From AWTP1-13 sp033764875 (GTDB lineage Bacteria; Pseudomonadota; Alphaproteobacteria; Rhizobiales; Hyphomicrobiaceae): a stretch of 64,000 nucleotides of DNA. Location: assembly GCA_033764875.1 (NCBI GenBank), contig JANRIO010000102.1, positions 17,000 to 80,999 on the forward strand, written 5' to 3'. Both the position numbers and the translations under genes were made by a program. Position 1 is the stretch's first letter, and every line of letters starts with the position of its first letter. The notes below the pieces were generated by a model. It was given only the letters and a program-made list of their open reading frames with translations, did not search any database and was not told the DNA's origin. This document shows, one piece after another, positions 1 through 8,878 of this stretch.

Positions 1-281
1 CTTCACCGCCGTTGCGAGTTGGCCCGGTCCGCCGAACGAAGCCCCGGGGGGCTGGGGGGCTGAGATTCCGAAACCTCGCCGAGGAACCGGGCCAGGAGGC
101 AACCCTTGTTTTGTCGCAGCCGATCAAGGCGGAGGCGGGGCAGTGGCGAGACAATTTTGGGCCCATCCGTGGGAGTTTTCGCGATTCGGCACATTTGCTC
201 CGGACCAGGAAAATCAGTGGCGCGCGCCCTGCGCCGAGCGCTGACGGGACCGTGCCAAAGGGACCGCCGGCCGGCCGCCCC
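1..281. other. No gene recognised at the left edge
   Basis: This stretch lies downstream of the leftward ABC-F gene and reaches the window edge. Short open frames exist on both strands, but they carry no recognisable motif and look like by-products of high GC content. No clear stem-loop followed by a T-run was found. It may hold the transcription end of the ABC-F gene. Confidence 0.5.
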
Positions 282-2186
282 CTAGGCGGACGCCTGCGCC
301 TCGGCCTGCTCGTAGGCTTCCGACGCCTCGAGCCACCGCGCCTCGGCGGCCTCGCGCCCCCGCAACAGCTCTGCCCGCTCCTTGGCAAGCGCCTGCGCCG
401 TCGCGGGCGACTTGGCATAGAGCGCCGCGTCCGCCAGCGCGCCGTCGATGGCCGCGATGCGCTTGCCTAGTCGCTCGATCTCTGCCTCCGCGGTCGTGAC
501 GGCCTTCTTCAGCGGCGCCAGCTGCGCCCGGAACTCGGCCGCCTGCCGCCTCAGCTCCTGCGGCGACAGCCGCTGCGGCGCATGCCCCGCCCTCGCCCGC
601 GGCGCGTCGTCGACGCCGCCCCGCTCGGCAAGGCACAGCGCCCGGTATTGGTCCATGTCGCCGTCGTAGGCTTTCACGGTGCCGTCCCGCACCAGCCACA
701 GCCGGTCCGCGCACGCTTCCATCAGGTGCCGGTCATGGCTGATCAGCACGACGGCGCCCTCGTAGCCGTTGATCGCCCGCATCAGGGCTTCGCGGCTGTC
801 GACGTCGAGATGGTTCGTCGGCTCGTCGAGGATCAGCAGGTGCGGCCCCCAGAAGGTGGCGATGGCGAGCAGCAGCCGCGCCTTCTCCCCGCCCGAGAGG
901 TTGGCCGCCTTCGTGTCCGCCTTGTCGGCACCGAAGCCGAGCGCGCCGAGCCGCGATCGGCGCTGCGCCTCGCTCGCCTCCGGCATCAGCGCGACCATGT
1001 GCTGGTAGGGCGTCATCTGCGGCGGCAGGTCCTCCAGCTGGTGCTGCGCGAAGTAGCCCACCTCGATCTTCTCCGAGCCGTAGCGCGCGCCCGCAAGCGG
1101 CTTCAGGCGCCCGGCGAGAAGCTTGGCGAAGGTGCTTTTGCCGTTGCCGTTGGCGCCGAGCAGGCCGATGCGGTCGTCGGCGTCGAGCCGCAGCGTGAGG
1201 CCCTGCAGGACCGGGCGGTCGGGGGCGTATCCGGCCGCGGCACTCTCCAGCCTGATCAGCGGGCTGGCGAACGCCTTCTGCGGGTTCGGGAACGCGAAGG
1301 GCACGAGCCGCTCCTCCACCTGCGCCGCGATCGGCTGCATCCGCTCGAGCGCCTTCATCCGGCTCTGCGCCTGCGCCGCCTTCGAGGCTTTCGCCCTGAA
1401 CCGCTCGATGAACGCCTCGATGTGGCGCCGTTCGTCGTCCTGCTTCTTCTTGAGCTTGAGGTCGAGCCGCTGTCGCTCGCGCCGCGCCTCCTCGAAGCGG
1501 TCGTAGCCGCCGGTGTAGAGCGTGAGCTTGCCCTGCGACAGGTGCAGGATCGAGCCCACCGAGCGGTTGAGCAGCTCGCGGTCGTGGCTGACGATCAGCA
1601 CCGTGTGCGGGTAGTCGCGCAGGTACTCCTCGAGCCACAGCGTTCCTTCCAGATCGAGATAGTTCGTCGGCTCGTCGAGAAGCAGCAGATCGGGCTCGGT
1701 GAACAGCATGGCCGCCAGCGCCACGCGCATGCGCCAGCCGCCCGAGTATTCGGCGCAGGCCCGCTGCTGCGCGGCGTCGTCGAAGCCGAGCCCGGAGAGG
1801 ATGCGCGCAGCCCGCGCCGGCGCCGCGTGCGCGCCGATGTCGGCGAGCCGCTCGTGGATCTCTGCGATGCGGGTGGCGTCCGTCGCCGCGTCCGCCTCCG
1901 CAAGCAGCCTGGCGCGCTCCCTGTCGGCGGCCAGCACCACCTCGATCAGGCTCTCCGGCCCCCCCGGCGCCTCCTGCGCAACCCAGCCGATCCGGGTGCC
2001 TCTCGGCAGCCTGATGCCTCCGTCGTCCGGATTGATCTCACCGGCGATCAGCCTCAATAGCGTTGTCTTGCCGGTGCCGTTGCGGCCGACGAAGCCCACC
2101 TTGTGCCCGGCCGGAATGCCAACCGTCGCCTTGTCGAAGATGACGCGGCCTTCGATACGATAGGTGAGGTCGTTCACGTGCAGCAT
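282..2186 (-). CDS. ABC-F family ATPase (YheS/Uup type)
   Basis: This soluble protein of about 634 residues has two ABC ATPase domains in tandem and no membrane segment, which is the ABC-F layout. Members act on ribosomes in translation or in antibiotic protection rather than as transporters. Domain 1 has Walker A GRNGTGKTT near residue 35, signature YSGGW near 150 and Walker B LLLLDEPTNYLD near 170. The interdomain linker is charged and contains SKAAQAQSRMKALERM, typical of the P-site tRNA interaction motif. Domain 2 has GANGNGKST, LSGGEKARL and LLILDEPTNHLD. The C-terminal roughly 100 residues form an Ala/Glu/Arg-rich coiled coil. The ATG at 2186 was preferred to an in-frame TTG 12 bases upstream because the family begins with a residue run like MLHVNDL. 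The exact ABC-F subgroup was not resolved. It stands alone, divergent from the DUF4337 gene. Confidence 0.9.
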   Translation of the reverse strand: MLHVNDLTYRIEGRVIFDKATVGIPAGHKVGFVGRNGTGKTTLLRLIAGEINPDDGGIRLPRGTRIGWVAQEAPGGPESLIEVVLAADRERARLLAEADAATDATRIAEIHERLADIGAHAAPARAARILSGLGFDDAAQQRACAEYSGGWRMRVALAAMLFTEPDLLLLDEPTNYLDLEGTLWLEEYLRDYPHTVLIVSHDRELLNRSVGSILHLSQGKLTLYTGGYDRFEEARRERQRLDLKLKKKQDDERRHIEAFIERFRAKASKAAQAQSRMKALERMQPIAAQVEERLVPFAFPNPQKAFASPLIRLESAAAGYAPDRPVLQGLTLRLDADDRIGLLGANGNGKSTFAKLLAGRLKPLAGARYGSEKIEVGYFAQHQLEDLPPQMTPYQHMVALMPEASEAQRRSRLGALGFGADKADTKAANLSGGEKARLLLAIATFWGPHLLILDEPTNHLDVDSREALMRAINGYEGAVVLISHDRHLMEACADRLWLVRDGTVKAYDGDMDQYRALCLAERGGVDDAPRARAGHAPQRLSPQELRRQAAEFRAQLAPLKKAVTTAEAEIERLGKRIAAIDGALADAALYAKSPATAQALAKERAELLRGREAAEARWLEASEAYEQAEAQASA

Positions 2187-2375
2187 GCCGGCAGCCAATA
2201 GCGCAAGCCGGAGCCCCTGTCATGGGTGTGCAGGCAACGGACGGGATTGCGGGTGGCGGCGTGCAACGCGTCTACCGCAAATCGTTAACGAACCTGCACA
2301 ACCATTTGGCAGTAGGTAAGAATTAGAGTATGGGGCAGACCAAAGCTTGAGCCTTGCGAAAGAGGATGGAGCAGC

Positions 2376-2978
2376 ATGTCCCACGGACACGGCGGCGGCG
2401 ATCACCACGGGCCCGTCGAAGGCGAGAACAAGAAGATTGCCATTCTGATCTCGGTGCTGGCGCTGTTCCTCGCCATTTCCGAGACCGTCGGCAAGAGCGC
2501 CCAGACGAGCGCCCTGAGCTTCAACATCGAGGCTTCGAACCTCTGGGCCTTCTACCAGGCCAAGACCATCCGCAAGACCACGCTCGAGACGGCGGCCGAC
2601 CAGATGGAGGTCGATCTCAAGCTGGCCAAGGACCCGGTGGTGCAGAAGCTGCTGGGCGAGCGCGTCGGCAAGTGGCGCGACAGCGCCGCACGCTACGAGT
2701 CCGAGCCCAAGGCCAATGGCAAGGGCGAGGGCCGCAAGGAGCTGCGCGAGCGCGCCTTGCACGCCGAGGCCAGCCAGCACCTCGCCATGGAGAGTTATCA
2801 CAAGCTCGAGCTGGCCTCAGCCGCCTTCCAGATCGCCATCGTGCTGGCCTCGGCCTACCTCATCACGCACGCGTTCTTTCTGCTGCTGGGCTCGCTGGGC
2901 CTGGGCGTGCTCGGCATCGCCTTCGGGCTGATCGGCCTGTTCGCGCCGACCTTCACGCTGTTCGGCGGCGGCCACTGA
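2376..2978 (+). CDS. DUF4337 family membrane protein
   Basis: This 200-residue protein has a His/Gly-rich N-terminus (MSHGHGGGDHHG). A membrane segment follows at about residues 24-42, then a long charged helical stretch at about 50-135. Two further hydrophobic segments lie at about 145-195. This matches the DUF4337 family, whose function is unknown; the middle is probably an extramembrane coiled coil. The ATG follows GAGGATGGAGCAGC, which supplies a ribosome-binding site. It is a monocistronic gene between a divergent ABC-F gene and a convergent DUF1178 gene. No catalytic motif is seen. The His-rich start could bind metal, but that is only a possibility. Confidence 0.8.
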   Translation: MSHGHGGGDHHGPVEGENKKIAILISVLALFLAISETVGKSAQTSALSFNIEASNLWAFYQAKTIRKTTLETAADQMEVDLKLAKDPVVQKLLGERVGKWRDSAARYESEPKANGKGEGRKELRERALHAEASQHLAMESYHKLELASAAFQIAIVLASAYLITHAFFLLLGSLGLGVLGIAFGLIGLFAPTFTLFGGGH

Positions 2979-3017
2979 CGCGCCTCGCCCCCGGCGCGCC
3001 CGACTAGGCCACACCCC

Positions 3018-3518
3018 TCAGTTGTGGTCCTCGGGTAGCGGCGGCAGGGGGAGGAACTCGACGCCTTCCTCGGCGAGCGCCCGGGCCTCTTCGGCCGTAG
3101 CCTCGCCGTAGATGCCGCGCTGCGGCACCTCCTCGTGATGGATCTTGCGCGCCTCCTCGGCAAACCTGCGGCCGACGTACTCCGAGTTCGCCTGCAGCTC
3201 CGCCCGCAGCTTGCGCATCGCCGCCATCACCTCCTTGCTGGCCGCGACCTTGTGCACCTCGGCGCCGGGCTCGGCCCGCGGCGCCTTGTCGGCGGCGGCA
3301 GCCAGCCGCTGGGCGGCACGCGCGGCCGCCCGCTTGGACGCGCTCTTGCCCTCGCTTTTCACGATGCCCGGCGCCATCAGCGCCTTCTCCACGCTGCGGC
3401 TGCCGCATACGGGGCACGCGATCTGCTTGCTGCCCTTGAGCTTGTCGAAGGCCTCGCTGCTGGCGAACCAGCTCTCGAACACGTGGTCCTTCTTGCATTT
3501 GAGACTGTAGCGGATCAT
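3018..3518 (-). CDS. DUF1178 zinc-ribbon-like protein
   Basis: This 166-residue protein begins MIRYSLKC, the usual DUF1178 start. Paired cysteines follow (CKKDH near residue 8, then CPVCGS near 36), suggesting a small zinc ribbon. A variable Ala/Lys linker leads to a helical C-terminal domain. Function is unknown. Its start overlaps the stop of the upstream nitrilase-type gene as ATGA (3515-3518), so the two are translationally coupled. The comF, nitrilase, DUF1178 order is a familiar alphaproteobacterial arrangement; the grxC gene often found in it is absent here. Confidence 0.88.
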   Translation of the reverse strand: MIRYSLKCKKDHVFESWFASSEAFDKLKGSKQIACPVCGSRSVEKALMAPGIVKSEGKSASKRAAARAAQRLAAAADKAPRAEPGAEVHKVAASKEVMAAMRKLRAELQANSEYVGRRFAEEARKIHHEEVPQRGIYGEATAEEARALAEEGVEFLPLPPLPEDHN

Positions 3519-4411
3519 GTCGTGGCCTTCGCCGCGGCGGCGCCGGTCTCCGCCCGCGTCACCTTGAACTCCCGGTCGTGCTGCAGCGAGGGAACACGCT
3601 GCCGCGCCTCCTGGATCTCGCCAAGGTTGAGATCGGCAATGGTGACGCCGGTTTCAATGCCCGCCTCCGCGATCACCTCGCCCCACGGCGAGACCACCAG
3701 GCTGTGCCCGTAGGTGTCGCGGCCGACCTCGTGCCGGCCGGACTGCGCCGCCGCCAGCACGAAGCACCCGTTCTCGATCGCCCGAGCCCGCATCAACACG
3801 TGCCAGTGCGCCTTGCCGGTCGGCACCGTGAACGAGGCCGGGATGGCAAGGAAATCTGCCCCGGCCTTGGCCAGCGCCCGGTAGAGATAGGGAAAGCGCA
3901 GGTCGTAGCAGATCGTCATGCCGAGGTTGCCCCACGGCAGCGGCGCGATCACGGCCTCGGCGCCCGGCCGGTAGTTCTTGGACTCCCGGTAGGTCTCCCC
4001 TCCGGGCAGCGACACGTCGAACATGTGGATCTTGTCGAAGCGCGCCGCGATCTTGCCCGAGGGCGCAAACAGCAGCGACCGGTTGGCGAGCCGCCCGTCC
4101 TCCGCCTTGACCGCCATGGAGCCGATATGCAGCCAGATGCCGAGCTCGGCCGCCAGCGCCGAGAATGCCGCCACGGCCGCGTTTCCTTCCTCCGCCTGCA
4201 CGGCCGCCAGGAGCCGGCTGCGGTCCGTCTCCATCAGCGTCGTGATCTCGGGCGTCTGCACGTAGCGGGCGCCCTTGGCCGCCGCCTCGCGCACCAGCGC
4301 CGACGCCTCGGCGACGTTGCGGGCGACGTCCCGGCCGGCGCACATCTGCACGAGGGCGACGCGCAGGCTCGCCCCCATGGTCTTCGTCGCGGCTGAAATG
4401 TCTTGTGACAT
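3515..4411 (-). CDS. Carbon-nitrogen hydrolase (nitrilase superfamily, Nit1-like)
   Basis: This amidohydrolase of about 298 residues has the Glu-Lys-Cys triad: Glu in TPEIT near residue 55, Lys in FDKIHMFD near 125, and Cys in MTICYDLRFP near 160. Bacterial and mitochondrial Nit1-type relatives hydrolyse deaminated glutathione. That role is plausible but not proven by sequence. The ATG at 4411 follows GAGGAG at about 11 bases; a TTG nine bases earlier abuts the same GAGGAG and is unlikely. An internal ATG at 4378 (MGASLRVALVQM) is the other reasonable start. It is transcribed leftward, ahead of and coupled to the DUF1178 gene. Confidence 0.9.
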   Translation of the reverse strand: MSQDISAATKTMGASLRVALVQMCAGRDVARNVAEASALVREAAAKGARYVQTPEITTLMETDRSRLLAAVQAEEGNAAVAAFSALAAELGIWLHIGSMAVKAEDGRLANRSLLFAPSGKIAARFDKIHMFDVSLPGGETYRESKNYRPGAEAVIAPLPWGNLGMTICYDLRFPYLYRALAKAGADFLAIPASFTVPTGKAHWHVLMRARAIENGCFVLAAAQSGRHEVGRDTYGHSLVVSPWGEVIAEAGIETGVTIADLNLGEIQEARQRVPSLQHDREFKVTRAETGAAAAKATT

Positions 4412-4485
4412 CAGGCACAAGCTCCTCGAACTTTGCAGGCTGTGAACCTAGTGCTTCGGGGGCGCCACGGCTAGTGGCGTCGCGC

Positions 4486-5313
4486 TCAGGCGGTGAGCAG
4501 CACCGCGTCGCAGACCATCGCCAGCGCCAGCACGTCGACCCGGGCGGCCCCGGCGCGCTTGAGCACGCGGGCGCAGGCGTCTGCCGTCGCCCCCGTCGTG
4601 ATCACGTCGTCGACAAGGAGCACGCGCTTACCCGCGATCTCGGCCCGCCGGCCGGGCGCAACGGCGAAGGCGCCGGCGACGTTCTCGATCCGCTGCGCCC
4701 GGCTCAGCCCCACCTGCCGGGGCGTGCGCTTCACCCGCCGCAGGGCCAGCAGGGCGGCCGGAACGCCTGAGGTCCGCGACAGCTCGGTGGCCAGCATCGC
4801 CGCCTGGTTGTATCGGCGCAGCACCAGCCGCAGGCGCCCCATGGGCACCGGCACGATGACGTCGGCCTCCCCCAGAAGCTCGTGCCCGGCCTCGCGCAGC
4901 CAGCGTCCGAACAGCGGGCGCGCCTCGTGCCGGTCGGCGTATTTGAACTGGTGGACCAGCCTGCGCATGGCGCCCTCGTGCCGCGCCACCGCCCGGGCCC
5001 GGTCGTAGGCGGGGGGCTGCGCCAGGGCCCGGGCCGAGACCATGCGGCCGCCGGTGTCGAACGGCAGCGGCATGCCGGTGACGTCGCACAGGGGCGCTCG
5101 GATGAAGGCGACCTCCCGCCAGCACGCGGCGCACAGGGCATGGTGGGATACAATCCGCCGCTGGCAGGCCGAGCACGCCGGCGGCATGATCAGATCCGCG
5201 ACCGCCCCCGACAGGCGCCGCACGCCCGCGATGAAGCCGGCGGCGCCGCCCGCGTCGTCAGGCGGTGCGCCCTCGCCTGGCGCCGTGCGCCCCCGGGCCC
5301 TTGCAAAATCCAC
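4486..5313 (-). CDS. comF: ComF family phosphoribosyltransferase-like protein
   Basis: This predicted cytosolic protein of about 275 residues has an N-terminal zinc-finger-like cysteine set (CSACQRR, then CAAC). Its C-terminal PRTase fold contains the PRPP loop VLLVDDVITTGATADAC. ComF proteins are linked to DNA uptake in competent bacteria, but in Alphaproteobacteria the role is unproven. The frame stays open upstream past 5313, into the start of the divergent methyltransferase. I therefore place the start at the GTG at 5313 (VDFARARGR), which gives family length and leaves about 50 bases for a divergent promoter. An ATG just before PPACSACQRR is an alternative. Confidence 0.85.
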   Translation of the reverse strand: MDFARARGRTAPGEGAPPDDAGGAAGFIAGVRRLSGAVADLIMPPACSACQRRIVSHHALCAACWREVAFIRAPLCDVTGMPLPFDTGGRMVSARALAQPPAYDRARAVARHEGAMRRLVHQFKYADRHEARPLFGRWLREAGHELLGEADVIVPVPMGRLRLVLRRYNQAAMLATELSRTSGVPAALLALRRVKRTPRQVGLSRAQRIENVAGAFAVAPGRRAEIAGKRVLLVDDVITTGATADACARVLKRAGAARVDVLALAMVCDAVLLTA

Positions 5314-5365
5314 GCGCTCGACCAATAGCTTCGTCAATATCCTGGAGGAAACCTCCGCGAGCCCG

Positions 5366-6256
5366 ATGATGAGCCCGATCGCCGACGCGCACAAGATCTT
5401 CGACCGCCGGCTCGCCCGCGAGCGGCGCGACCGCATCGCGCCCGGCGCCAAGGCTGCAGGCTTCCTGCTCGAGCGCGTGGCGGACGACATGGCCGAGCGC
5501 CTGGCCGTCACCCGCCGCACCTTCGCAACGGTTGCGAGCATCGGCGCCTACCACGGCGCGCTCGGAGACCGCCTGCGTGCGCACCCCGGCATCGTCACCC
5601 TGATCCAGTGCGAGGCCTCCCCCGCCCTGCTGCGGCAGGCCCCGGGCCTTCGCGTGCAGGCCGACGAGGAGGCGCTGCCGTTCCGCGATGCCAGTCTCGA
5701 TCTCGTCGTCTCGGGCCTCTCCCTGCAGCTTGCCAACGACCTGCCCGGGGTGCTGCTCCAGATCCGCCGTGCCCTCAGGCCGGACGGGCTGTTTCTCGGC
5801 GCGCTGCTGGGCGGCGAGACCCTTGCCGAGCTGCGCCAGTCGCTGCTTGCCGCCGAGGAGGAGCTCGAAGGCGGCGCCTCGCCGCGGGTCGCCCCGTTCG
5901 CCGACGTCCGCGACCTCGGCAGCCTTCTGCAGCGTGCCGGCTTCGCCCTGCCGGTTGCCGACGCCGAGACCGTGAACGTCACCTACGCCCACCCGCTCGC
6001 CCTCATGCGCGAGCTGCGCGCCATGGGCGCCACCAACGCCCTGCGCACGCGCCGGCGCACGCCCCTGCGGCGGCAGACCTTGGCGCGCGCCTGTGCCATC
6101 TACGAGGAGCGGTTCGGGCTGCCGAACGGCCGCGTACCGGCCACCTTCGAGATCCTGACCATGACCGGCTGGGCCCCGCACGAGAGCCAGCAGAAGCCGC
6201 TGGCGCCCGGCAGCGCCCGCATCAGCCTCGCCGAGGCCATCGGCAGGAAGCCGTGA
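5366..6256 (+). CDS. SAM-dependent methyltransferase (NDUFAF5/BioC-like)
   Basis: This protein of about 296 residues begins MMSPIADAHKIFDRRLARER, the typical opening of the alphaproteobacterial relatives of NDUFAF5. It has a class I methyltransferase core: a degenerate glycine motif (SIGAYHGAL), then an acidic strand end (QADEEALPFRD), then DLVVSGLSLQLANDLPG. Mitochondrial NDUFAF5 is a complex I assembly factor that hydroxylates an arginine in NDUFS7. Bacterial members are often labelled BioC-like malonyl-ACP methyltransferases. A complex I link fits the NDUFS4 homologue elsewhere in the window, but that is inference. Two adjacent ATG codons (5366, 5369) can serve as start; GGAGGA lies about 16 bases upstream. 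Confidence 0.85.
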   Translation: MMSPIADAHKIFDRRLARERRDRIAPGAKAAGFLLERVADDMAERLAVTRRTFATVASIGAYHGALGDRLRAHPGIVTLIQCEASPALLRQAPGLRVQADEEALPFRDASLDLVVSGLSLQLANDLPGVLLQIRRALRPDGLFLGALLGGETLAELRQSLLAAEEELEGGASPRVAPFADVRDLGSLLQRAGFALPVADAETVNVTYAHPLALMRELRAMGATNALRTRRRTPLRRQTLARACAIYEERFGLPNGRVPATFEILTMTGWAPHESQQKPLAPGSARISLAEAIGRKP

Positions 6257-6271
6257 GCCAGCACGCCGGCC

Positions 6272-7099
6272 TCACTGGCCGCCCAGCGACACCAGCCTGG
6301 CGTTGGCCTCCGGTGCGCCGAGCTCGCGCGCCTTCTCGTACCATTTGCGCGCCTCGGCCGCGTTGGGCTGCACGCCCTGCACCTTGAGCCGCGTCAGCTC
6401 GCCCGGATCGTAGGTCGTCCCGAGCATGATGGCGCCGTGCGCGAGCCCCGCATCGGCGGCGCGCATGAAGAAGCCGCGCGCCTGCGCCACGTTCCCGTTG
6501 GCGAGCTCCTGCTCGCCGCGCTGCACCAGCTTTTGTGCCCGCTCGCGTGCCTCCGGCGAGAGCGCTGCCTTCGGCGCCCGCGGCGCCGTGGCGGAAGGCG
6601 CCCGGCCCGCCCCGCCCTGCTCCTTGATCGTGAGCGCGATCTTGGCTTCCGCGATCGCCGCATCGTCAACGGCGACGAGGCTGACCGTCACGTCCGCGCT
6701 GCCGGTCACACCAACCGGCACCACAATCCTCAGGTTCGCGAGCGAGGCGAGCGGCACCGCCCACACGCCGGCAGCGATGGCGTATCCCTCGCTCAGCGCT
6801 ACGGCCGGAGGCAGGCCGCGCAGACGCACGAAGGAGTTCGGCGGCAGCTCCGCCGCAGGCGGCGTGAGGATGCGCAGCGACGTGCTGGTGGAGGGCTCCA
6901 GCGCGAGAGTGGCAGGCACTGTGAGCTTTGCCCCGTCCGCAGCCAGTATGAAGTACGTCTTGGCGGTCTGCGCGGAAGCCGGCGGCACGCCGACCAGTGC
7001 TGGCATCGCCGCTGCGAGGCAGATGGCTGCGGCTCTCGCGCCCCCCCTGCCGGCGCCCCAGTCTCTCCTGCCCCTTGCTCGCTCCCGCTCGTCCTGCAC
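6272..7099 (-). CDS. Exported Sel1-repeat protein
   Basis: This 275-residue protein starts at a GTG preceded by AGAAGGGG. An Arg-rich N-terminus leads into a hydrophobic stretch and a cleavage-like ASAQ near residue 45. The middle, to about residue 160, is a beta-rich domain of unknown type. The C-terminal roughly 85 residues hold Sel1/TPR-like helices (QLANGNVAQARGFFMRAADA, then AEARKWYEKARELGAPEANA). Sel1 proteins are usually scaffolds or regulators. It lies 48 bases after the TAXI-type binding protein on the same strand, so the two are probably cotranscribed. No specific function is assigned. Confidence 0.75.
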   Translation of the reverse strand: MQDERERARGRRDWGAGRGGARAAAICLAAAMPALVGVPPASAQTAKTYFILAADGAKLTVPATLALEPSTSTSLRILTPPAAELPPNSFVRLRGLPPAVALSEGYAIAAGVWAVPLASLANLRIVVPVGVTGSADVTVSLVAVDDAAIAEAKIALTIKEQGGAGRAPSATAPRAPKAALSPEARERAQKLVQRGEQELANGNVAQARGFFMRAADAGLAHGAIMLGTTYDPGELTRLKVQGVQPNAAEARKWYEKARELGAPEANARLVSLGGQ

Positions 7100-7147
7100 C
7101 TGGGTACCCCTTCTGGCGGCCCCCTCAGGCCCGTTGTCGGCCTGCGG

Positions 7148-8317
7148 CTACCTGCCCTGCTTGCGCTGCCATTCCAGGAACTGCTGGAACAGGCGCTCCT
7201 GCTCGGAGGCGCTTGTCGGCGCGATGGTCGACGCCGTTCGCGGAGACTCCGCCTTTTGCGCCGCAAGCTTGTCGAGCTTCTCCTGCAGCACCGGATAGCG
7301 CTTCCAGCCCGGCACGCTGGCCGCGAGGTTCACGTCCTTCCACTTCTCGTGGTAGCCGGCTTCCTTTTGCAGGCGCTCGAACCTCTCGAACAGGTAGTCG
7401 ACGAACCGCGACAGCCTGAGCTTTTTCGCGGCGTCGCCCGGCGTATCGTTGACGGCGAGCACCGCCGGCACCGAGATCGTGGCAATGCGCGTGCCTTCCG
7501 GGATCAGCGCCGGATAGTCGGAGGCCTCCAGGTAGGCCGGCGAGTAGTACTCGAGCTTCTCGGTGTACTCGACGGGCAGGAACTTGAAGCCCTGAGGGAA
7601 CTTGCCCTTCAGGAAGGGCGCCAGCGGCTTCGACGACACCCAGAATGTCGCCGCCACCTCGTTCCCCGTCCGCATCTTCTCCATCGCAGTGGAGTGCGGG
7701 ATGAAGGTCTCCTTCACCTGGATGCCGAGCTGGTTGAAGATGATGGGCCCTGAGAACGCCGCCGCCGTGCCCTGCGTGTTGAAGTTGACGACCTTGCCCT
7801 CGAGATCCTTGATCGAGTTGATCTCCGGGCGCACGAAGATGTGCACCTCCGACGGGAACAGGCTGAGCACGTAGTTGATGCGCTTGATCGCCGGCGCGAA
7901 TTCCGGCTTCGTCTTGAAGTGGTCGAGCACGTCGCCATAGACGATCGCCGCGTCGACCCCGCGCAGGTACAGCAGGTCGAAGATGTTGTCGAAGGGCCCG
8001 CGTGTCACCATCGGGATCACGCGCATGTTGTCGCCGTCGTCGATCACCCGGGCAAGCTCCGCCGCGAACTGCAGCGGCGCGCCCTCGGTGCGGCCGGCCG
8101 CGAGGCCGAGCGACCAGTTGTTGACGCGGTCGCGCTGATTCCGCTCGTTGGCGGCCTCGCGCGACACCGCTGCCGGCGCCGGCGTGCGCGCGGCTTGCGC
8201 GAGCAGCACCCGTTGCTCGCCCGCCGGCTCGACTCTGCTTTGCGCCACGGCCTCTGCCGCTGTCAGGCCGGCGATGCCGGCAAGCCAGCCGAGCCAGAGC
8301 AGTCCCCTCCGCATCAT
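7148..8317 (-). CDS. TAXI-family solute-binding protein (TRAP-associated type)
   Basis: This 389-residue exported protein has a signal peptide at residues 1-26 (GLTAAEAVAQ) and a 60-residue low-complexity linker. The domain that follows reads like the TAXI family of TRAP solute receptors: SLGLAAGRTEGAPLQFAAEL, DAAIVYGDVLDHF, and DLEGKVVNFNTQGTAAAFSG. TAXI receptors normally pass a carboxylate or amino acid to a fused DctQM permease. No permease gene is nearby, so it may feed a distant one or act as a sensor. It is followed by the Sel1-repeat gene and preceded by the DsrE-like gene on the same strand. Confidence 0.82.
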   Translation of the reverse strand: MMRRGLLWLGWLAGIAGLTAAEAVAQSRVEPAGEQRVLLAQAARTPAPAAVSREAANERNQRDRVNNWSLGLAAGRTEGAPLQFAAELARVIDDGDNMRVIPMVTRGPFDNIFDLLYLRGVDAAIVYGDVLDHFKTKPEFAPAIKRINYVLSLFPSEVHIFVRPEINSIKDLEGKVVNFNTQGTAAAFSGPIIFNQLGIQVKETFIPHSTAMEKMRTGNEVAATFWVSSKPLAPFLKGKFPQGFKFLPVEYTEKLEYYSPAYLEASDYPALIPEGTRIATISVPAVLAVNDTPGDAAKKLRLSRFVDYLFERFERLQKEAGYHEKWKDVNLAASVPGWKRYPVLQEKLDKLAAQKAESPRTASTIAPTSASEQERLFQQFLEWQRKQGR

Positions 8318-8380
8318 CTACTCCATTCAGACTAGGACCGAGGCCGGCGCATTCCGTTCGCTGGCCTCGGCATCAGGATA

Positions 8381-8878
8381 TCAAGGGCGGATATACGCGT
8401 AGCCTTGGCCTTGCAGCTCCATCAGCCGCACCACGCCGGACGGCGTCACCTTGGCTTCGCTGAGCAGCGTGACCGGCTTGCCTTCGGCCTTACTCATGCT
8501 GGCCTGCGTATTGCCGCAGGCGGCGAACGTCAACTGCGGAAGCTCGAGCGACATGGCCGCGACGCGCTCTTTCACGGGGCTCTCGCTGCGCAACATGTGC
8601 AGGCCCGGGCCGTAGGTGACGATCTCGACGACCACCTGCTCGCCCTTGCCTTTGTAGTAGTCGACGACATTCTTGGCGTTGTTGAGCGCGAGGTCCATCA
8701 CGCCCTTCTCGTTCTGGTTGACCTGTATGGCCACCTTGTGGACCTTTGCCGCAGCCGCCTTCTGCTGCGCCACCGGGCGCGCCTGCGCCCAGGCATCTGT
8801 CGAGGAGATGGCAATGCCGCTGGCGATGCCGACGATCAGGGCCGCCGCGAGCAGGGCAGCGGGCTTTACGAGCTTCAT
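8381..8878 (-). CDS. Exported DsrE/DsrF-like protein
   Basis: This protein of about 165 residues has a signal peptide (residues 1-32, ending AWAQA) and a DsrE-like alpha/beta domain: HKVAIQVNQNEKGVMDLALN, VEIVTYGPGLHML, and TFAACGNTQASM with a single Cys. Cytoplasmic DsrE/TusD proteins relay sulfur on a conserved Cys. Exported single-domain versions are common in Proteobacteria but of unknown role. The ATG at 8878 was chosen because GGAGGC lies directly before it; an ATG 18 bases upstream would include that site. The gene is on the same strand as the TAXI and Sel1 genes, about 60 bases ahead of them. Confidence 0.82.
   Translation of the reverse strand: MKLVKPAALLAAALIVGIASGIAISSTDAWAQARPVAQQKAAAAKVHKVAIQVNQNEKGVMDLALNNAKNVVDYYKGKGEQVVVEIVTYGPGLHMLRSESPVKERVAAMSLELPQLTFAACGNTQASMSKAEGKPVTLLSEAKVTPSGVVRLMELQGQGYAYIRP

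Noticed and set aside
3..194. A 63-codon leftward frame at the left edge
   Set aside because: No ribosome-binding site or recognisable motif; composition like a chance frame.
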